The notes: a model not told the origin generated them from the sequence alone. A stretch of DNA of 64,000 nt from Halorarius halobius (GCF_024298865.1 NZ_CP101161.1:2935227-2999226); one strand, 5' to 3'; positions 23,857 to 33,281 are shown, counted from the stretch's first letter. Made by a program: numbers and translations.

Positions 23857-25009
23857 CCCGGCTCACCTCCATGACCGCGGTGGTGACACAGTTGCCGAAC
23901 CCGCCGACGTTCGTCGCCAGCCCCACGTCGGCGTCGACCTGTCGGGGGCCGGCCTCGCCGGTCAACTGCCGGTATAGCTCGTACCCCTGGGCGACGCCCG
24001 AGGCCCCGAGGGGGTGGCCTTTCGCCTTCAGACCGCCCGAGGTGTTCACCGGCAGGTCGCCGTCGCGGGCGGTGACCCCCGCCTCGGTGTCTCTCCAGGC
24101 GGTGCCCTTCTCGGCGAAGCCGAGGTCCTCGTACAGCAACCACTCGAGGATGGTGACCATGTCGTGGAGTTCCGCGACGTCGACGTCGTCGGGGCCGATA
24201 TCGGCCATCTCGTAGGCGCGTCGCCCGGACTCGACGACGGCGCCCATCGTCGTCGGGTCCTCCCGCTCGTGGACGACGTGGGTGTCCGTCGCGCCACCCA
24301 CCCCCGGAACGGTGACGTACGTGTCCGCGTACTCGCGGGCGAGTTCCTCGGTGCAGAACAACAGCGCCGCCGACCCGTCCGTGATGGGACAGTAGTCGTA
24401 CAGTCGGAGGGGGTCGGCGACCATCGGTGACTCCAGGGCCGTCTCGCGGTCGATTTCCGTCTGGAACTGCGCGTGGGGGTTGTCGACGGCGTTGCCGTGG
24501 TTCTTCACCGCAACGCCCGCGAGCGCCTCCCGGGGGGCGTCGTACTCGGCGAAGTAGCGTCGCGCCGCCAGTCCGGCGAAACTGGGGAGCGTGACGCCCG
24601 TCCGGTACTCGACGGGATGGGTCAGCGACGCGATGATGTCGCTCGCCTCGCCCGTCGACCGGTGGGTCATCTTCTCGCCGCCCACGAGCAGTGACACGTC
24701 GCTTGCGCCCGACGCGACCGACTGCCAGGCGGCGTGGATGCCCGCACCGCCGGCCGCGGAGGTACCGTCGACCCGCTCCGTGTACGCCGGCAGTACCCCG
24801 AGGTCGTGGGCCAACATCTGCTGGACGCCGGTCTGTCCCTCGAACTCCCCGCTCGCCATGTTCGAGACGTACAGGTGCTCGACCGCGTCCGGCGCGACGC
24901 CCGCGTCCCGGAGACACGCCGCGCCCGCCTCCGCGAGTAGTTCGCTCACCCAGGCGTCGCGCTCCCCGAACTGGGTCATCGACGCGCCGACGATGGCTAC
25001 CTCGCTCAT
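23849..25009 (-). CDS. Thiolase-family protein (archaeal, DUF35-associated)
   Basis: The protein has 386 residues from the ATG at 25009; the frame extends 14 codons further but those are poor. The fold shows ELHDMVTI, GGLKAKGHPLGASG and a C-terminal GGFGNC segment. At the usual nucleophile position the loop reads VDGTSAAGGAGI with no cysteine, as in SCP2-like thiolases, so it is not a standard degradative thiolase. No HMG-CoA synthase gene is adjacent. Likely role: making or cleaving 3-ketoacyl-CoA with its DUF35 partner. Confidence 0.9.
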   Translation of the reverse strand: MSEVAIVGASMTQFGERDAWVSELLAEAGAACLRDAGVAPDAVEHLYVSNMASGEFEGQTGVQQMLAHDLGVLPAYTERVDGTSAAGGAGIHAAWQSVASGASDVSLLVGGEKMTHRSTGEASDIIASLTHPVEYRTGVTLPSFAGLAARRYFAEYDAPREALAGVAVKNHGNAVDNPHAQFQTEIDRETALESPMVADPLRLYDYCPITDGSAALLFCTEELAREYADTYVTVPGVGGATDTHVVHEREDPTTMGAVVESGRRAYEMADIGPDDVDVAELHDMVTILEWLLYEDLGFAEKGTAWRDTEAGVTARDGDLPVNTSGGLKAKGHPLGASGVAQGYELYRQLTGEAGPRQVDADVGLATNVGGFGNCVTTAVMEVSRDA

Positions 25010-25069
25010 GCGCCCGACGACACCGCGGTCCGTCCTAATGCTTCGGGTCATCTCGCTCCGGCCACATGT

Positions 25070-25085
25070 TTTAGGAGCACCTAAA
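25070..25085. promoter_or_regulatory. Iron box 2
   Basis: TTTAGGAGCACCTAAA, with 6-base arms around AGCA. It lies in the gap between the divergent thiolase and RGP-like genes, 29 bases left of box 3. Confidence 0.75.
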
Positions 25086-25098
25086 CTTCGACAGGTAC

Positions 25099-25114
25099 TT
25101 TAGGGTGGCCTAAA
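25099..25114. promoter_or_regulatory. Iron box 3
   Basis: TTTAGGGTGGCCTAAA, with 6-base arms around GTGG. It ends 12 bases before the RGP-like start and overlaps the expected TATA position, so a bound repressor would block transcription. Confidence 0.78.
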
Positions 25115-25126
25115 GAGTGGACGGTG

Positions 25127-26293
25127 ATGACGGACACCTGCGTTGTAGTGCCGACGGTCCGCGAGTGGGAATGCGTCCGGGAGTACGTCGCCAACGCCCG
25201 CGAGCACGGGCACGACGACCGGCTGTTCTTCCTGCTCGTCACCGAGGAGTTCTGTGACACCGACGCGATGGAGCGGATGCTGGACGACCTGGACGTGGAG
25301 GGCGCCGTGTTCGACGGTGCCGACCGCGATGCCTGGTACGACGAGCACGGCATCGAGGAGTACGGCCACGTCGTGCCGGCCGCCTCCCACGCCGAGACGT
25401 CGTTCGGCCTGCTGTATCTGTGGGCCAACGAGTTCGAGTACGGCTTCTTCATCGACGACGACACCCTGCCTCACGACACTGACTTCTTCGGGACCCACTA
25501 CGCGAACCTCGCACACGAGGGGTCCGTGACCGAAGTCCGGTCGGACGAGCAGTGGGTGAACGTCCTCTACCAGAACTTCGAGGAGCACGGCCTCTATCCC
25601 CGTGGCTACCCCTACGCCGCGATGGACGAGACGGTCGAGACGGGGAAGACCGACGTGGAACGGGGCGATGTCGTCGCCTCCCAGGGCCTGTGGACGAACG
25701 TTCCCGACCTGGATGCCGTGCGCATCCTCATGGACGGCGACCTGCAAGGCCAGGCCCAGACCCGCACCACCCGCGAGGACTACGGCGAGGACTTCGTGGC
25801 CGCGGAGGGGCAGTATCTCACCGTCTGCTCGATGAATCTCGCGTTCCGTCGGGAGGTCGTCCCCGCGTTCTACCAGTTGCCGATGGACGACAACGAGTGG
25901 GACGTCGGCCGGTTCGACGACATCTGGTCGGGCGTGTTCCTCAAGCGCGCCTGCGACGTGCTCGGCACGCAGATTTACAACGGCGCGCCGCTGTGCGAGC
26001 ACAACAAGGCGCCGCGGCCGACGTTCGACGACCTGAACAACGAGGTACCCGCGCTCGAACTCAACGAACACGTCTGGGAAGTCGTCGACGAGGTGGGCGG
26101 AGACGCCGACGACTACGCGGAGGCGTTCGCCGCGATGGCCGACGCGCTCGCGGAGGGCGAGTTCTCGCAGTGGAACAACGGCGAGTTCCTCAACTTCGTC
26201 GGCGAGCACATGCGTGACTGGCTGGCGGCGCTCGACGAACTTGGGGCCGGTGACCGCGCGGCGCCGGAAGCGGAGGTGGTCGCCGATGACTGA
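25127..26293 (+). CDS. RGP-family protein (UDP-arabinopyranose mutase / glucan-protein synthase-like)
   Basis: The protein has 388 residues from the ATG at 25127 (a GTG at 25124 is equally possible). It belongs to the reversibly glycosylated polypeptide family: the sugar-nucleotide DxD motif appears as FIDDDTLPHDT, with TEEFCDTDAM early and NEWDVGRFDDIWSGVFLKR later. Plant relatives convert UDP-arabinopyranose to the furanose form and become glycosylated on an arginine. In this context it probably supplies an unusual nucleotide sugar. It is preceded by two iron boxes and followed by the ferric ABC transporter genes. Confidence 0.85.
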   Translation: MTDTCVVVPTVREWECVREYVANAREHGHDDRLFFLLVTEEFCDTDAMERMLDDLDVEGAVFDGADRDAWYDEHGIEEYGHVVPAASHAETSFGLLYLWANEFEYGFFIDDDTLPHDTDFFGTHYANLAHEGSVTEVRSDEQWVNVLYQNFEEHGLYPRGYPYAAMDETVETGKTDVERGDVVASQGLWTNVPDLDAVRILMDGDLQGQAQTRTTREDYGEDFVAAEGQYLTVCSMNLAFRREVVPAFYQLPMDDNEWDVGRFDDIWSGVFLKRACDVLGTQIYNGAPLCEHNKAPRPTFDDLNNEVPALELNEHVWEVVDEVGGDADDYAEAFAAMADALAEGEFSQWNNGEFLNFVGEHMRDWLAALDELGAGDRAAPEAEVVADD

Positions 26294-26312
26294 ACCGACA
26301 GGGTTTTCTGAA

Positions 26313-26326
26313 TTAGGCGACCCTAA
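26313..26326. promoter_or_regulatory. Iron box 4
   Basis: TTAGGCGACCCTAA, 5-base arms. It sits 7 bases before the start of the substrate-binding protein and 19 bases after the RGP-like stop, implying an internal iron-controlled promoter. Confidence 0.75.
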
Positions 26327-26333
26327 ATCGAAT

Positions 26334-27503
26334 ATGGACGGCGATCGGACGACGACGCGCCGACGCTATCTCGCGGCAGTCGGAGCAGGGGGTCTCGCCG
26401 GACTCGCGGGCTGTAACGGCTTGCTCGGCGGTGGCACCCCGACCGACACGCAAGCGACCGACACCCCGGCACCGAGCGCGCCGGGGCAGATCGGCTCCGG
26501 TCGGGAGGGGCGCGCGGCGCCCGGTGGCATCCCGATGTCGGAGATGCCCGACCTCTCGGGTGAACTCGACGTCTTCTCCGGGCGGGGCGAGGCGCTGGTC
26601 GGCGAGCTCATCGAGTACATCGAGGACCTGTATCCGGACCTGACGCTCCGGGTCCGGTACAACTCCTCGACCGACCTCGTCAGCCGTATCCTCACCTCGG
26701 GCGACAACTCCCCCGCGGACGTGTTCTACTCGGTGAACGCCGGGTCGCTTGGCGCACTCGCCGAGGAGGGACGGACGGCGACGCTCCCCGACCGCGTGAC
26801 CGAACTCGTGCGCCAGGAGTTCCGCGACCCTGAAGGAGGCTGGGTCGGCACCTCCGGTCGCGCGCGTACCATTCCGTACAACACCAACCAGTTCAGCGAA
26901 AGCGACATTCCGAACGACATCTTCGCGTTCCCCGACGCCCAGGCGTTCGACGATGCCATGGGCTGGACCCCGGTGTACGGCTCGTTCCAGGCGTTCATCA
27001 CCGCGATGCGCGTCCTGAACAGCCGCTCGGAGGCGAAAAGCTGGCTCGAGGGGATGCTCGATTCGGGCGTCGTCGGCTACAACGACGAGTTCACGCTGTC
27101 CCGTGGCGTCGCCGCGGGCGAAATCGGCGCCGGGTTCGCCAACCACTACTACACCCTGCGGGTGCTCGACGGCCAGCCGAACGCGCCCATCGACATCGCG
27201 TTCACCGAGAACGACGCCGGCTCGATGTTCAACGTCGCGGGCGGCGCCGTCGTCGACACCGCCGCCGACACCGAACTCGCGTCGAACTTCGTGATGCATC
27301 TGCTGTCGGCGGAAGCACAGGAGTACTTCGCCACCTCGACGTTCGAGTACCCCCTGATTCCGGGGGTCGAGCCGGTCCAGCCCGGGAGTATCGAACTGCC
27401 GACCATCGACGAGCTCCAGCCCCCGGAGGGGCTGGACCTCTCACAGCTCGCGGATCTTGGCCCGACTCTGGAGCTGATGCGCGAGGTCGGACTCAACGTC
27501 TAA
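26334..27503 (+). CDS. Ferric-type ABC transporter substrate-binding lipoprotein
   Basis: The protein has 389 residues. It begins with a twin-arginine signal (TTTRRRYLAAVGAGGLAGLAG) and lipobox cysteine, so it is exported and anchored outside. The mature part is a type 2 periplasmic-binding fold (LDVFSGRGEALVGELIEY). ANHYYTLRV matches the paired tyrosines that bind iron in FbpA-like proteins. I start at the ATG at 26334 because the alternative start at 26287 would run through the iron box. It is the first gene of an SBP-permease-ATPase operon. Confidence 0.92.
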   Translation: MDGDRTTTRRRYLAAVGAGGLAGLAGCNGLLGGGTPTDTQATDTPAPSAPGQIGSGREGRAAPGGIPMSEMPDLSGELDVFSGRGEALVGELIEYIEDLYPDLTLRVRYNSSTDLVSRILTSGDNSPADVFYSVNAGSLGALAEEGRTATLPDRVTELVRQEFRDPEGGWVGTSGRARTIPYNTNQFSESDIPNDIFAFPDAQAFDDAMGWTPVYGSFQAFITAMRVLNSRSEAKSWLEGMLDSGVVGYNDEFTLSRGVAAGEIGAGFANHYYTLRVLDGQPNAPIDIAFTENDAGSMFNVAGGAVVDTAADTELASNFVMHLLSAEAQEYFATSTFEYPLIPGVEPVQPGSIELPTIDELQPPEGLDLSQLADLGPTLELMREVGLNV

Positions 27504-27504
27504 C

Positions 27505-29127
27505 ATGGCGACGGAGGACGCGACCGCACCGGCGACCGAGGACGCGGATGGCGATACGTCACTACCGCTCGTTCTCGTCGCCGGCGCGGTCGCGGCCGCC
27601 GTCGTCTCACCGCTCCTGTGGGTCGTGGCGGGTGCGCTCGACGCCAGCGATTCGCTGGACCTCCTGACGGCCCCCACGACGATCGAGGTGTTCGTCAACA
27701 GCACGCTGATGGTGACCGGCGTGACCGGTCTCTCCATCCTCGTCGGCGTCCCCGCCGCCTATCTAACGACCCGGACGAACCTCCCGTTCCGGCGAGGGTT
27801 CACCGTCCTGCTGGCGATGCCGCTGGTCATCCCCTCGTACATCGGGGCGTTCGCGTTCGTCTCGGCGTTCGGCCCTCGAGGCACGCTCCAGGGGGCCCTC
27901 GCACCGCTGGGTATCGAGTCGCTTCCCTCCATCTACGGGCTCCAGGGGGCGGTGTTGGTCCTCACCCTCTACACCTACCCGTACGTGTTCATCACGACGC
28001 GTGCGGCGCTGAAGAGCCTCGACACCCGGCTGGTCGACGCCGCCCGCACCCTCCGTCACACGCGCTGGGAGGCGTTCAAGCGGGTCACGGTGCCCCAGAT
28101 TCGGCCCGCGGTCGCGGCGGGAGCACTGCTTGTCGCACTCTACACCATCTCCGACTTCGGTACACCCGCTATCATGCGGTACGACGTGTTCACGAGCGTC
28201 ATCTACTCCGTGTACGGCGACGTGCTCGGCGGGGGTCGGGACCTCGCGTCGCTTCTCTCGATGCAACTGGTCGCGGCGACGATGGTCATTCTCGCCGTCG
28301 AGTCCCGCGTCCGAGGGTCGGGCGTCGAGAGCGAGAACCCCCGGGCGCACGCGACGCCGGTTCGGCTGGGACACTGGAAGTGGCCCGCCGTCGTCGGCTG
28401 TCTCGCGGTCGTCCTGTTGGCGCTCGCGGTGCCGCTGGGCGTGTTGACGATGTGGCTGTTGCAGACCGGCGAGAGTGCCGCCGCCGGCTCGCTGGCGTTC
28501 AAACCCGTGTTCGTGTTCAACAGCGTGAGCGTCGCCGGGGGCGCCGCCGTCGTTTCGGCGCTCGCCGCGCTCCCGGTCGCGTATCTCGCGGCCCGGAGCG
28601 ACTCGCCGCTGGCGACGCTGTTCGAGCGCGCCTCCTACATCGGCTACGCCGTCCCCGGCGTGGTGATGGGCCTGGCACTGGTCTACTTCGGGGCCCGGTA
28701 CGGCGGAACGCTCTACCGAAACGGGCTTATCCTCCTGCCGCTTCTGGTGTTCGCATACGTGGTGCGTTTCCTCCCGCAGGCCGTCGGCTCGACGCGAGCG
28801 GCGTTCACGCAGGTTAGCCGGAGCCTCCCCGAGGCCGCGCGCACGCTCGGACGCTCACCGGGCGAGGCGTTCCGGGACGTGACTCTGCCGCTCGTGGCCC
28901 CCGGCATCGCGGCCGGCGCCGCGCTCGTGTTCCTGACGACGATGAAGGAACTGCCGGCGACGCTGCTGCTCCGACCCACGGGGTTCGACACGCTCGTGAC
29001 CCGCGTCTGGACGGCGTACGGCTCCGGGCACGTCGGGGAAGCGGCATTGCCCGCGTTCGTCCTGCTGTTCGTATCGGCGCTCTCGATGCTCGTGATACTG
29101 AAAACGGAGGAGTACGATGTCGAGTGA
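27505..29127 (+). CDS. Ferric-type ABC transporter permease (fused double domain)
   Basis: The protein has 540 residues and about 12 membrane helices, arranged as two repeated permease modules, as in FbpB. Each carries an EAA-like loop for the ATPase, DAARTLRHTRWEAFKRVTVP near residue 180 and EAARTLGRSPGEAFRDVTLP near 445. It moves Fe3+ or a ferric chelate across the membrane. It starts two bases after the binding-protein gene and overlaps the ATPase gene by 11 bases. Confidence 0.94.
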   Translation: MATEDATAPATEDADGDTSLPLVLVAGAVAAAVVSPLLWVVAGALDASDSLDLLTAPTTIEVFVNSTLMVTGVTGLSILVGVPAAYLTTRTNLPFRRGFTVLLAMPLVIPSYIGAFAFVSAFGPRGTLQGALAPLGIESLPSIYGLQGAVLVLTLYTYPYVFITTRAALKSLDTRLVDAARTLRHTRWEAFKRVTVPQIRPAVAAGALLVALYTISDFGTPAIMRYDVFTSVIYSVYGDVLGGGRDLASLLSMQLVAATMVILAVESRVRGSGVESENPRAHATPVRLGHWKWPAVVGCLAVVLLALAVPLGVLTMWLLQTGESAAAGSLAFKPVFVFNSVSVAGGAAVVSALAALPVAYLAARSDSPLATLFERASYIGYAVPGVVMGLALVYFGARYGGTLYRNGLILLPLLVFAYVVRFLPQAVGSTRAAFTQVSRSLPEAARTLGRSPGEAFRDVTLPLVAPGIAAGAALVFLTTMKELPATLLLRPTGFDTLVTRVWTAYGSGHVGEAALPAFVLLFVSALSMLVILKTEEYDVE

Positions 29128-30289
29128 CCTACGCACACCCAACCCGGCGATGGAAGCGGAACCCGAAGAAGCGTCCGGCGACCCGGTTCTCGAACTCGAC
29201 GGCGTCTCGAAGGCGTACGGGGGGACGCGGGTCGTCCGGGACCTCGACCTGCGCGTCCGCGAGGGCGAACTGCTGACCCTGCTTGGCCCCTCGGGCTGTG
29301 GGAAGACGACGACCCTGCGGCTCATCGCGGGGCTGGAGCGTCCGACGGGCGGTGAGGTGCGGCTCAACGGCCGCCCGGTAACCGGCGACGGCTTCGAACC
29401 ACCCGAGGAGCGCGACGTCGGCGTCGTGTTCCAGGAGTTCGCCCTCTTTCCGCACCTGACCGCCCGCGAGAACGTCGCGTTCGGCCTGAAAGGCGCCGAC
29501 GAGAGCGACAGTTCCCAGCGGGTCGACGACCTGCTGGAGCTGGTGGGGCTGACCGACCACGGCGACAAGCACCCCGACGAACTCTCGGGCGGCCAGCAAC
29601 AGCGCGTCGCGCTCGCCCGGTCGCTCGCGCCGGAGCCCCACCTCCTCCTCCTCGACGAACCGTTCTCGAACCTGGACGTGGACCTCCGCGTCGAGATGCG
29701 CGAGGAGGTGCGCCGCATTCTCAAAGAGGCCGGCGTCACCGCCATCTCGGTCACCCACGATCAGGAGGAGGCGCTGTCCATCTCCGACCGGGTGGCCGTG
29801 ATGCACGACGGCCAGCTCGAACAGGTGGGCACGCCCGAGGGCGTGTTCCAGCACCCCCGCTCGCGGTTCGTCGCCTCGTTCCTCGGCCACGCCTCGTTCC
29901 TGAGCGGCCGGGTGGCCGGCGACGCGGTCAAGACGGGACTGGGGTCGGTCGACCGCGACCTCATCCACGGGCTCGCTCCCGAGTACGACGGCACGAACGT
30001 CGACGTGCTGGTCCGTCCGGACGACGTGGCGGCCCACCCCGTCGACGATTCTCGGCAGGCGAACGGCGAGGTCGTCCACCGCCGCTACCTCGGCCCGACC
30101 GTGCTGTACCGGGTCGAACTCGACACCGGCGACGTGGTGGGCTGTATGCACAACCACGCCACAGAGGTGCCGCTGGACGAGCGCGTCCGCGTCGAGCTAG
30201 CCGCCGACCACGAACTCGCGTGGTTCCCCCAGGGAGCAAAGCGTGTCGCCGACGGTGGGCGCGTCGTGGACGGCGCCGATGCGGCGTAG
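29117..30289 (+). CDS. Ferric-type ABC transporter ATP-binding protein
   Basis: The protein has 390 residues. All ABC ATPase motifs are present in order: Walker A GPSGCGKTTT, Q-loop VFQEFALFPH, signature LSGGQQQR, Walker B LLLLDEP, H-loop SVTHDQEEA. A TOBE-like regulatory domain fills the last 130 residues. It powers the adjoining permease. An N-terminal acidic extension of about 25 residues precedes the domain. It overlaps the permease and the following glycosyltransferase gene, so transport and glycan genes appear to be co-transcribed. Confidence 0.94.
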   Translation: MSSDLRTPNPAMEAEPEEASGDPVLELDGVSKAYGGTRVVRDLDLRVREGELLTLLGPSGCGKTTTLRLIAGLERPTGGEVRLNGRPVTGDGFEPPEERDVGVVFQEFALFPHLTARENVAFGLKGADESDSSQRVDDLLELVGLTDHGDKHPDELSGGQQQRVALARSLAPEPHLLLLDEPFSNLDVDLRVEMREEVRRILKEAGVTAISVTHDQEEALSISDRVAVMHDGQLEQVGTPEGVFQHPRSRFVASFLGHASFLSGRVAGDAVKTGLGSVDRDLIHGLAPEYDGTNVDVLVRPDDVAAHPVDDSRQANGEVVHRRYLGPTVLYRVELDTGDVVGCMHNHATEVPLDERVRVELAADHELAWFPQGAKRVADGGRVVDGADAA

Positions 30290-32381
30290 CCCCGACCGCG
30301 CCGACGTCCTGCTCGCCGCCGTCTCGCTCGTGGCCGGCGCACTCGTGGTGTATCTGGCCGTCGACCTGTTCCCCTACCACTCGTCGAACCACGACGAGGG
30401 CGTCTATCTCCAGCACGCGCGGCTACTCCTGGGCGGGAAGCTCTGGTTCTCGACCTCGCTTCCCGACGTGTTCCACTGGTGGTTCTTCGTCGAGGACGGC
30501 AGTCGGCTCTACAGCAAGTATCAGCCGGTCGTGCCGGCGCTTTTCGCCGTGGGTCTCGCCGTCGGCACCCCGCGGCTCGTGCTCGGTGTCGTCGGCACCG
30601 GCATCGTCGGACTCGTCGGGCTCCTCACCCGCACGGCCTACGACGGGCCGACCGGCGTCGTGGCGGCAGTTCTGGTCGTCGCCTCACCGCTGTTCCTGCT
30701 CACCACGAGCGTGTTCCTCCCGTACGCGCCCGCGACCTTGCTCAATCTCGTGTTCGCGTACGCCTACGTGCGGTTGATGCGCGGGGGTGGCCGCTGGTGG
30801 AGCGTCCTCGCGGGCACCGCCGTCGGCCTCGCGTTCTTCGCGCGACCGTACACGGCGGTCCTGTTCGCGCTCCCGTTCATCGGTCACGCGCTGGTCCTGC
30901 TGGCGCGTGCCAGAAACGACCGGCGGGCGCTCCGGCGACGCCTCGCTCACCTGTTGCCGGTTGCCGGCCTGGGCGTCGCGTTCGTCGGTCTGGCGCTGGC
31001 GTACAACGCGGTGGTGACCGGCGCCCCTCTGCGCTTCCCGTACGCCGCGTTCGCACCGGAGGACGGCGTCGGCTTCGGACACCGAGAGATACTCGGATAC
31101 GAGCGCGACTACGACCTCGCACTCGCGCTCGAAGCCAACGGGACCGTCCTGTGGGAGTTCGTCACCCGGTTCGTCGCGGCCCCGCCGCTCGGTGCGGTGC
31201 TTCCGGCCGTCGGCGTCGGCCTGCTCGCGGCGAGGGTACGCGACGCCGTCGGCGCCGACGACCACACGCTTCCCGACGAATCGCCGCCGTGGCTCACCGA
31301 TATGGGCCTTCGTATCCTGCTCGGCGGTGTGCTCGTCTCCGTCGTCGCCGGGAACCTCGCGTTCTGGGGGAACCTGAACGTGCTGGCGGACGTCGGCGAC
31401 CCGACGGACGGGCTCATCGCGCAGTTCGGTCCGTTCTACCACTACGACCTGCTGTTACCGCTGTCGGCGTTCGGTGCGGCCGGGGGGGCCTGGCTCGTCG
31501 GACGGCTCCATGCGGTCGCCCGTCGGCGCGTCGACCGCCGACGCGCGCTGGCGATTGTGCTGGGTGTGTTGCTCGTCGCCGCACCCCTCGTCGCTGTCGC
31601 GGAAGCGAACGCGCTCGGCCCACCCATCGCGGAGAACCGCGCGTACACCGAACGCTACGCCAGCGCCTACGAACCGTTCGAGGAGCGGTCATTCGACGAT
31701 GCGGTGGTGTTCGTCCCGAACCCGTACGGCCCGTGGCTCGGCCACCCGTTCCAGTCGCTCCGGAACGACGCCGGCCTCGACGGCGACGTCGTGTACGCAC
31801 AGGACCGAGCCCCGGACGACGAGTTCCGGGTCGTCGACCACTACCCCGACCGGAACCTCTATCGGTTCACCTACCGGGGTGACTGGGGACAGGTGCCGCC
31901 CGAACCGGTCGAGGCACACATCCAGCCACTCGCCGTCCGTAACGGCACCGCCCACACGGTCACGTTCGAGACGGGCGTCGTCGGCCAGCCGTCGACGGTG
32001 CGGCTCGAGGACGGCGACGACGCGGTCGTGTACGACGTGACACGGGACGCCACCGGGACCATGCCCGTCGAGTACGTCGTCCACCCGGGCTACGCTCGCG
32101 TCACCGGTGACGGTTTAGAGCAGCGTGGCATCGGCACCGTCGACTTCGACGGCGGCGCCGAACTCCAGTTGTCGGTCACGTACGTCCAGGCCGGGGGGGC
32201 CACGGTGACGTACCGGCAGGAACTCGGGGTCGAGGAGCGCGGTGACAGCGTCCGACTGCTCTGGCCAGCGGAAGCCGAAGTGTGTCGACTCACCCCCGAC
32301 TGTGGCCACGACGGGATGTACGTGCCCGGCGGCGACTACATCTCGGGCGTCAGCGTTAACCAGTCCGTCTCGACCAGTTGA
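30279..32381 (+). CDS. GT39/ArnT-like membrane glycosyltransferase
   Basis: The protein has 700 residues from the ATG at 30279, overlapping the ATPase stop by 11 bases. The first 430 residues hold about ten membrane helices. An extracytoplasmic NHDEGVYLQHARLLLGG loop carries the acidic Asp-Glu pair of GT-C enzymes that use lipid-linked sugars. The last 230 residues are an outside beta-rich domain. It probably transfers a sugar from a dolichyl carrier to a surface acceptor. Its place in the iron transporter operon is unusual. Confidence 0.82.
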   Translation: MRRSPDRADVLLAAVSLVAGALVVYLAVDLFPYHSSNHDEGVYLQHARLLLGGKLWFSTSLPDVFHWWFFVEDGSRLYSKYQPVVPALFAVGLAVGTPRLVLGVVGTGIVGLVGLLTRTAYDGPTGVVAAVLVVASPLFLLTTSVFLPYAPATLLNLVFAYAYVRLMRGGGRWWSVLAGTAVGLAFFARPYTAVLFALPFIGHALVLLARARNDRRALRRRLAHLLPVAGLGVAFVGLALAYNAVVTGAPLRFPYAAFAPEDGVGFGHREILGYERDYDLALALEANGTVLWEFVTRFVAAPPLGAVLPAVGVGLLAARVRDAVGADDHTLPDESPPWLTDMGLRILLGGVLVSVVAGNLAFWGNLNVLADVGDPTDGLIAQFGPFYHYDLLLPLSAFGAAGGAWLVGRLHAVARRRVDRRRALAIVLGVLLVAAPLVAVAEANALGPPIAENRAYTERYASAYEPFEERSFDDAVVFVPNPYGPWLGHPFQSLRNDAGLDGDVVYAQDRAPDDEFRVVDHYPDRNLYRFTYRGDWGQVPPEPVEAHIQPLAVRNGTAHTVTFETGVVGQPSTVRLEDGDDAVVYDVTRDATGTMPVEYVVHPGYARVTGDGLEQRGIGTVDFDGGAELQLSVTYVQAGGATVTYRQELGVEERGDSVRLLWPAEAEVCRLTPDCGHDGMYVPGGDYISGVSVNQSVSTS

Positions 32382-32548
32382 CTGGGGCCCTACGCGGGCG
32401 CCGACCGACCGTCGCATTCTCTTTCTACTCGTGCGTTCTGCCAGCACTACAGCCGACGATTCGATATCGCAGTATGCAATTTATAGATGCGAAATGCGAC
32501 GGGCAGTAATATTGAAAAACTGATAATTATGTCGATCGTCGACGAGAA

Positions 32549-33232
32549 TTAGCGGAACCGCTCCTGGAGCGGCACCTTCACTATCGACTTGGCGATTGCG
32601 TAGCCGCCGGCCAGCGGGTCGAGTTTCGTCTCGCCGGCACGCTCCGCGTAATGGATCGGTTCCTCGGTCACGTCGTAGCCTCGCATCAGCGGTCTGATGA
32701 GGAGTTCGGCCGAGAGTCCGGTGTTCTCCGTCCACGTGATGTTTCGAAGCACCTCCGCACGGTAGGCGCGCATCCCGGTGGTGGTGTCGTGGACTCGCTC
32801 GCCCATCAGCGCCGACGCGACGGCGGCGAACGCGTGGTTGCCGAAGCGGTTGAACCCCGGCATCGCGTCGGCGCCGTGGTACAGTCGGTCACCCGACACC
32901 ACGTCGTACCCCTCGTTGACGAGTTCGAGGAACCTGGGAAGCGCGTCCATCGGGTAGGTGTCGTCACAGTCCGTCGTCACGACGACGGGGTTCGACGCCG
33001 ACAGCAGGGCCTCGCGGACGGCGTAGCCGTAGCCGCGGGGCTCCTGCTCGATGACCCGGGCACCGTGCTCGCGGGCGATCTCCGGCGTCTCGTCGTCGGA
33101 GCCGTCGACGCAGACGACCTCCGCGCGTCCGCCGGTCACGCGCTCGATATCGTCGAGCACCGTGCCGATAGCCGCCGCTTCGTTGTACGTTCCCATGACG
33201 ACGCTCACGTCGTCGAAGGTGTACTCGGTCAC
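32549..33232 (-). CDS. GT2 glycosyltransferase, DPM1/AglJ-like
   Basis: The protein has 227 residues from the GTG at 33232. It is a cytoplasmic GT-A enzyme: VVMGTYNEAAAIGTVLDDIE at the N-terminus, metal site TTDCDDTYPMD, and GMRAYRAEVLRNI followed by ENTGLSAELLI. Such enzymes load a sugar from a nucleotide onto dolichyl phosphate. No C-terminal membrane helices are present. An iron box lies 34 bases upstream. It converges on the GT39-like gene and could make that enzyme's donor. Confidence 0.9.
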   Translation of the reverse strand: MTEYTFDDVSVVMGTYNEAAAIGTVLDDIERVTGGRAEVVCVDGSDDETPEIAREHGARVIEQEPRGYGYAVREALLSASNPVVVTTDCDDTYPMDALPRFLELVNEGYDVVSGDRLYHGADAMPGFNRFGNHAFAAVASALMGERVHDTTTGMRAYRAEVLRNITWTENTGLSAELLIRPLMRGYDVTEEPIHYAERAGETKLDPLAGGYAIAKSIVKVPLQERFR

Positions 33233-33265
33233 TACATCCGACTGGTCGACGGGAGGACTTGAGTG

Positions 33266-33281
33266 TTTAGGTTCGCCTAAA
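33266..33281. promoter_or_regulatory. Iron box 5
   Basis: TTTAGGTTCGCCTAAA, with 6-base arms around TTCG. It lies in the GT2 promoter region and marks the right edge of the iron-boxed cluster. Confidence 0.78.
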
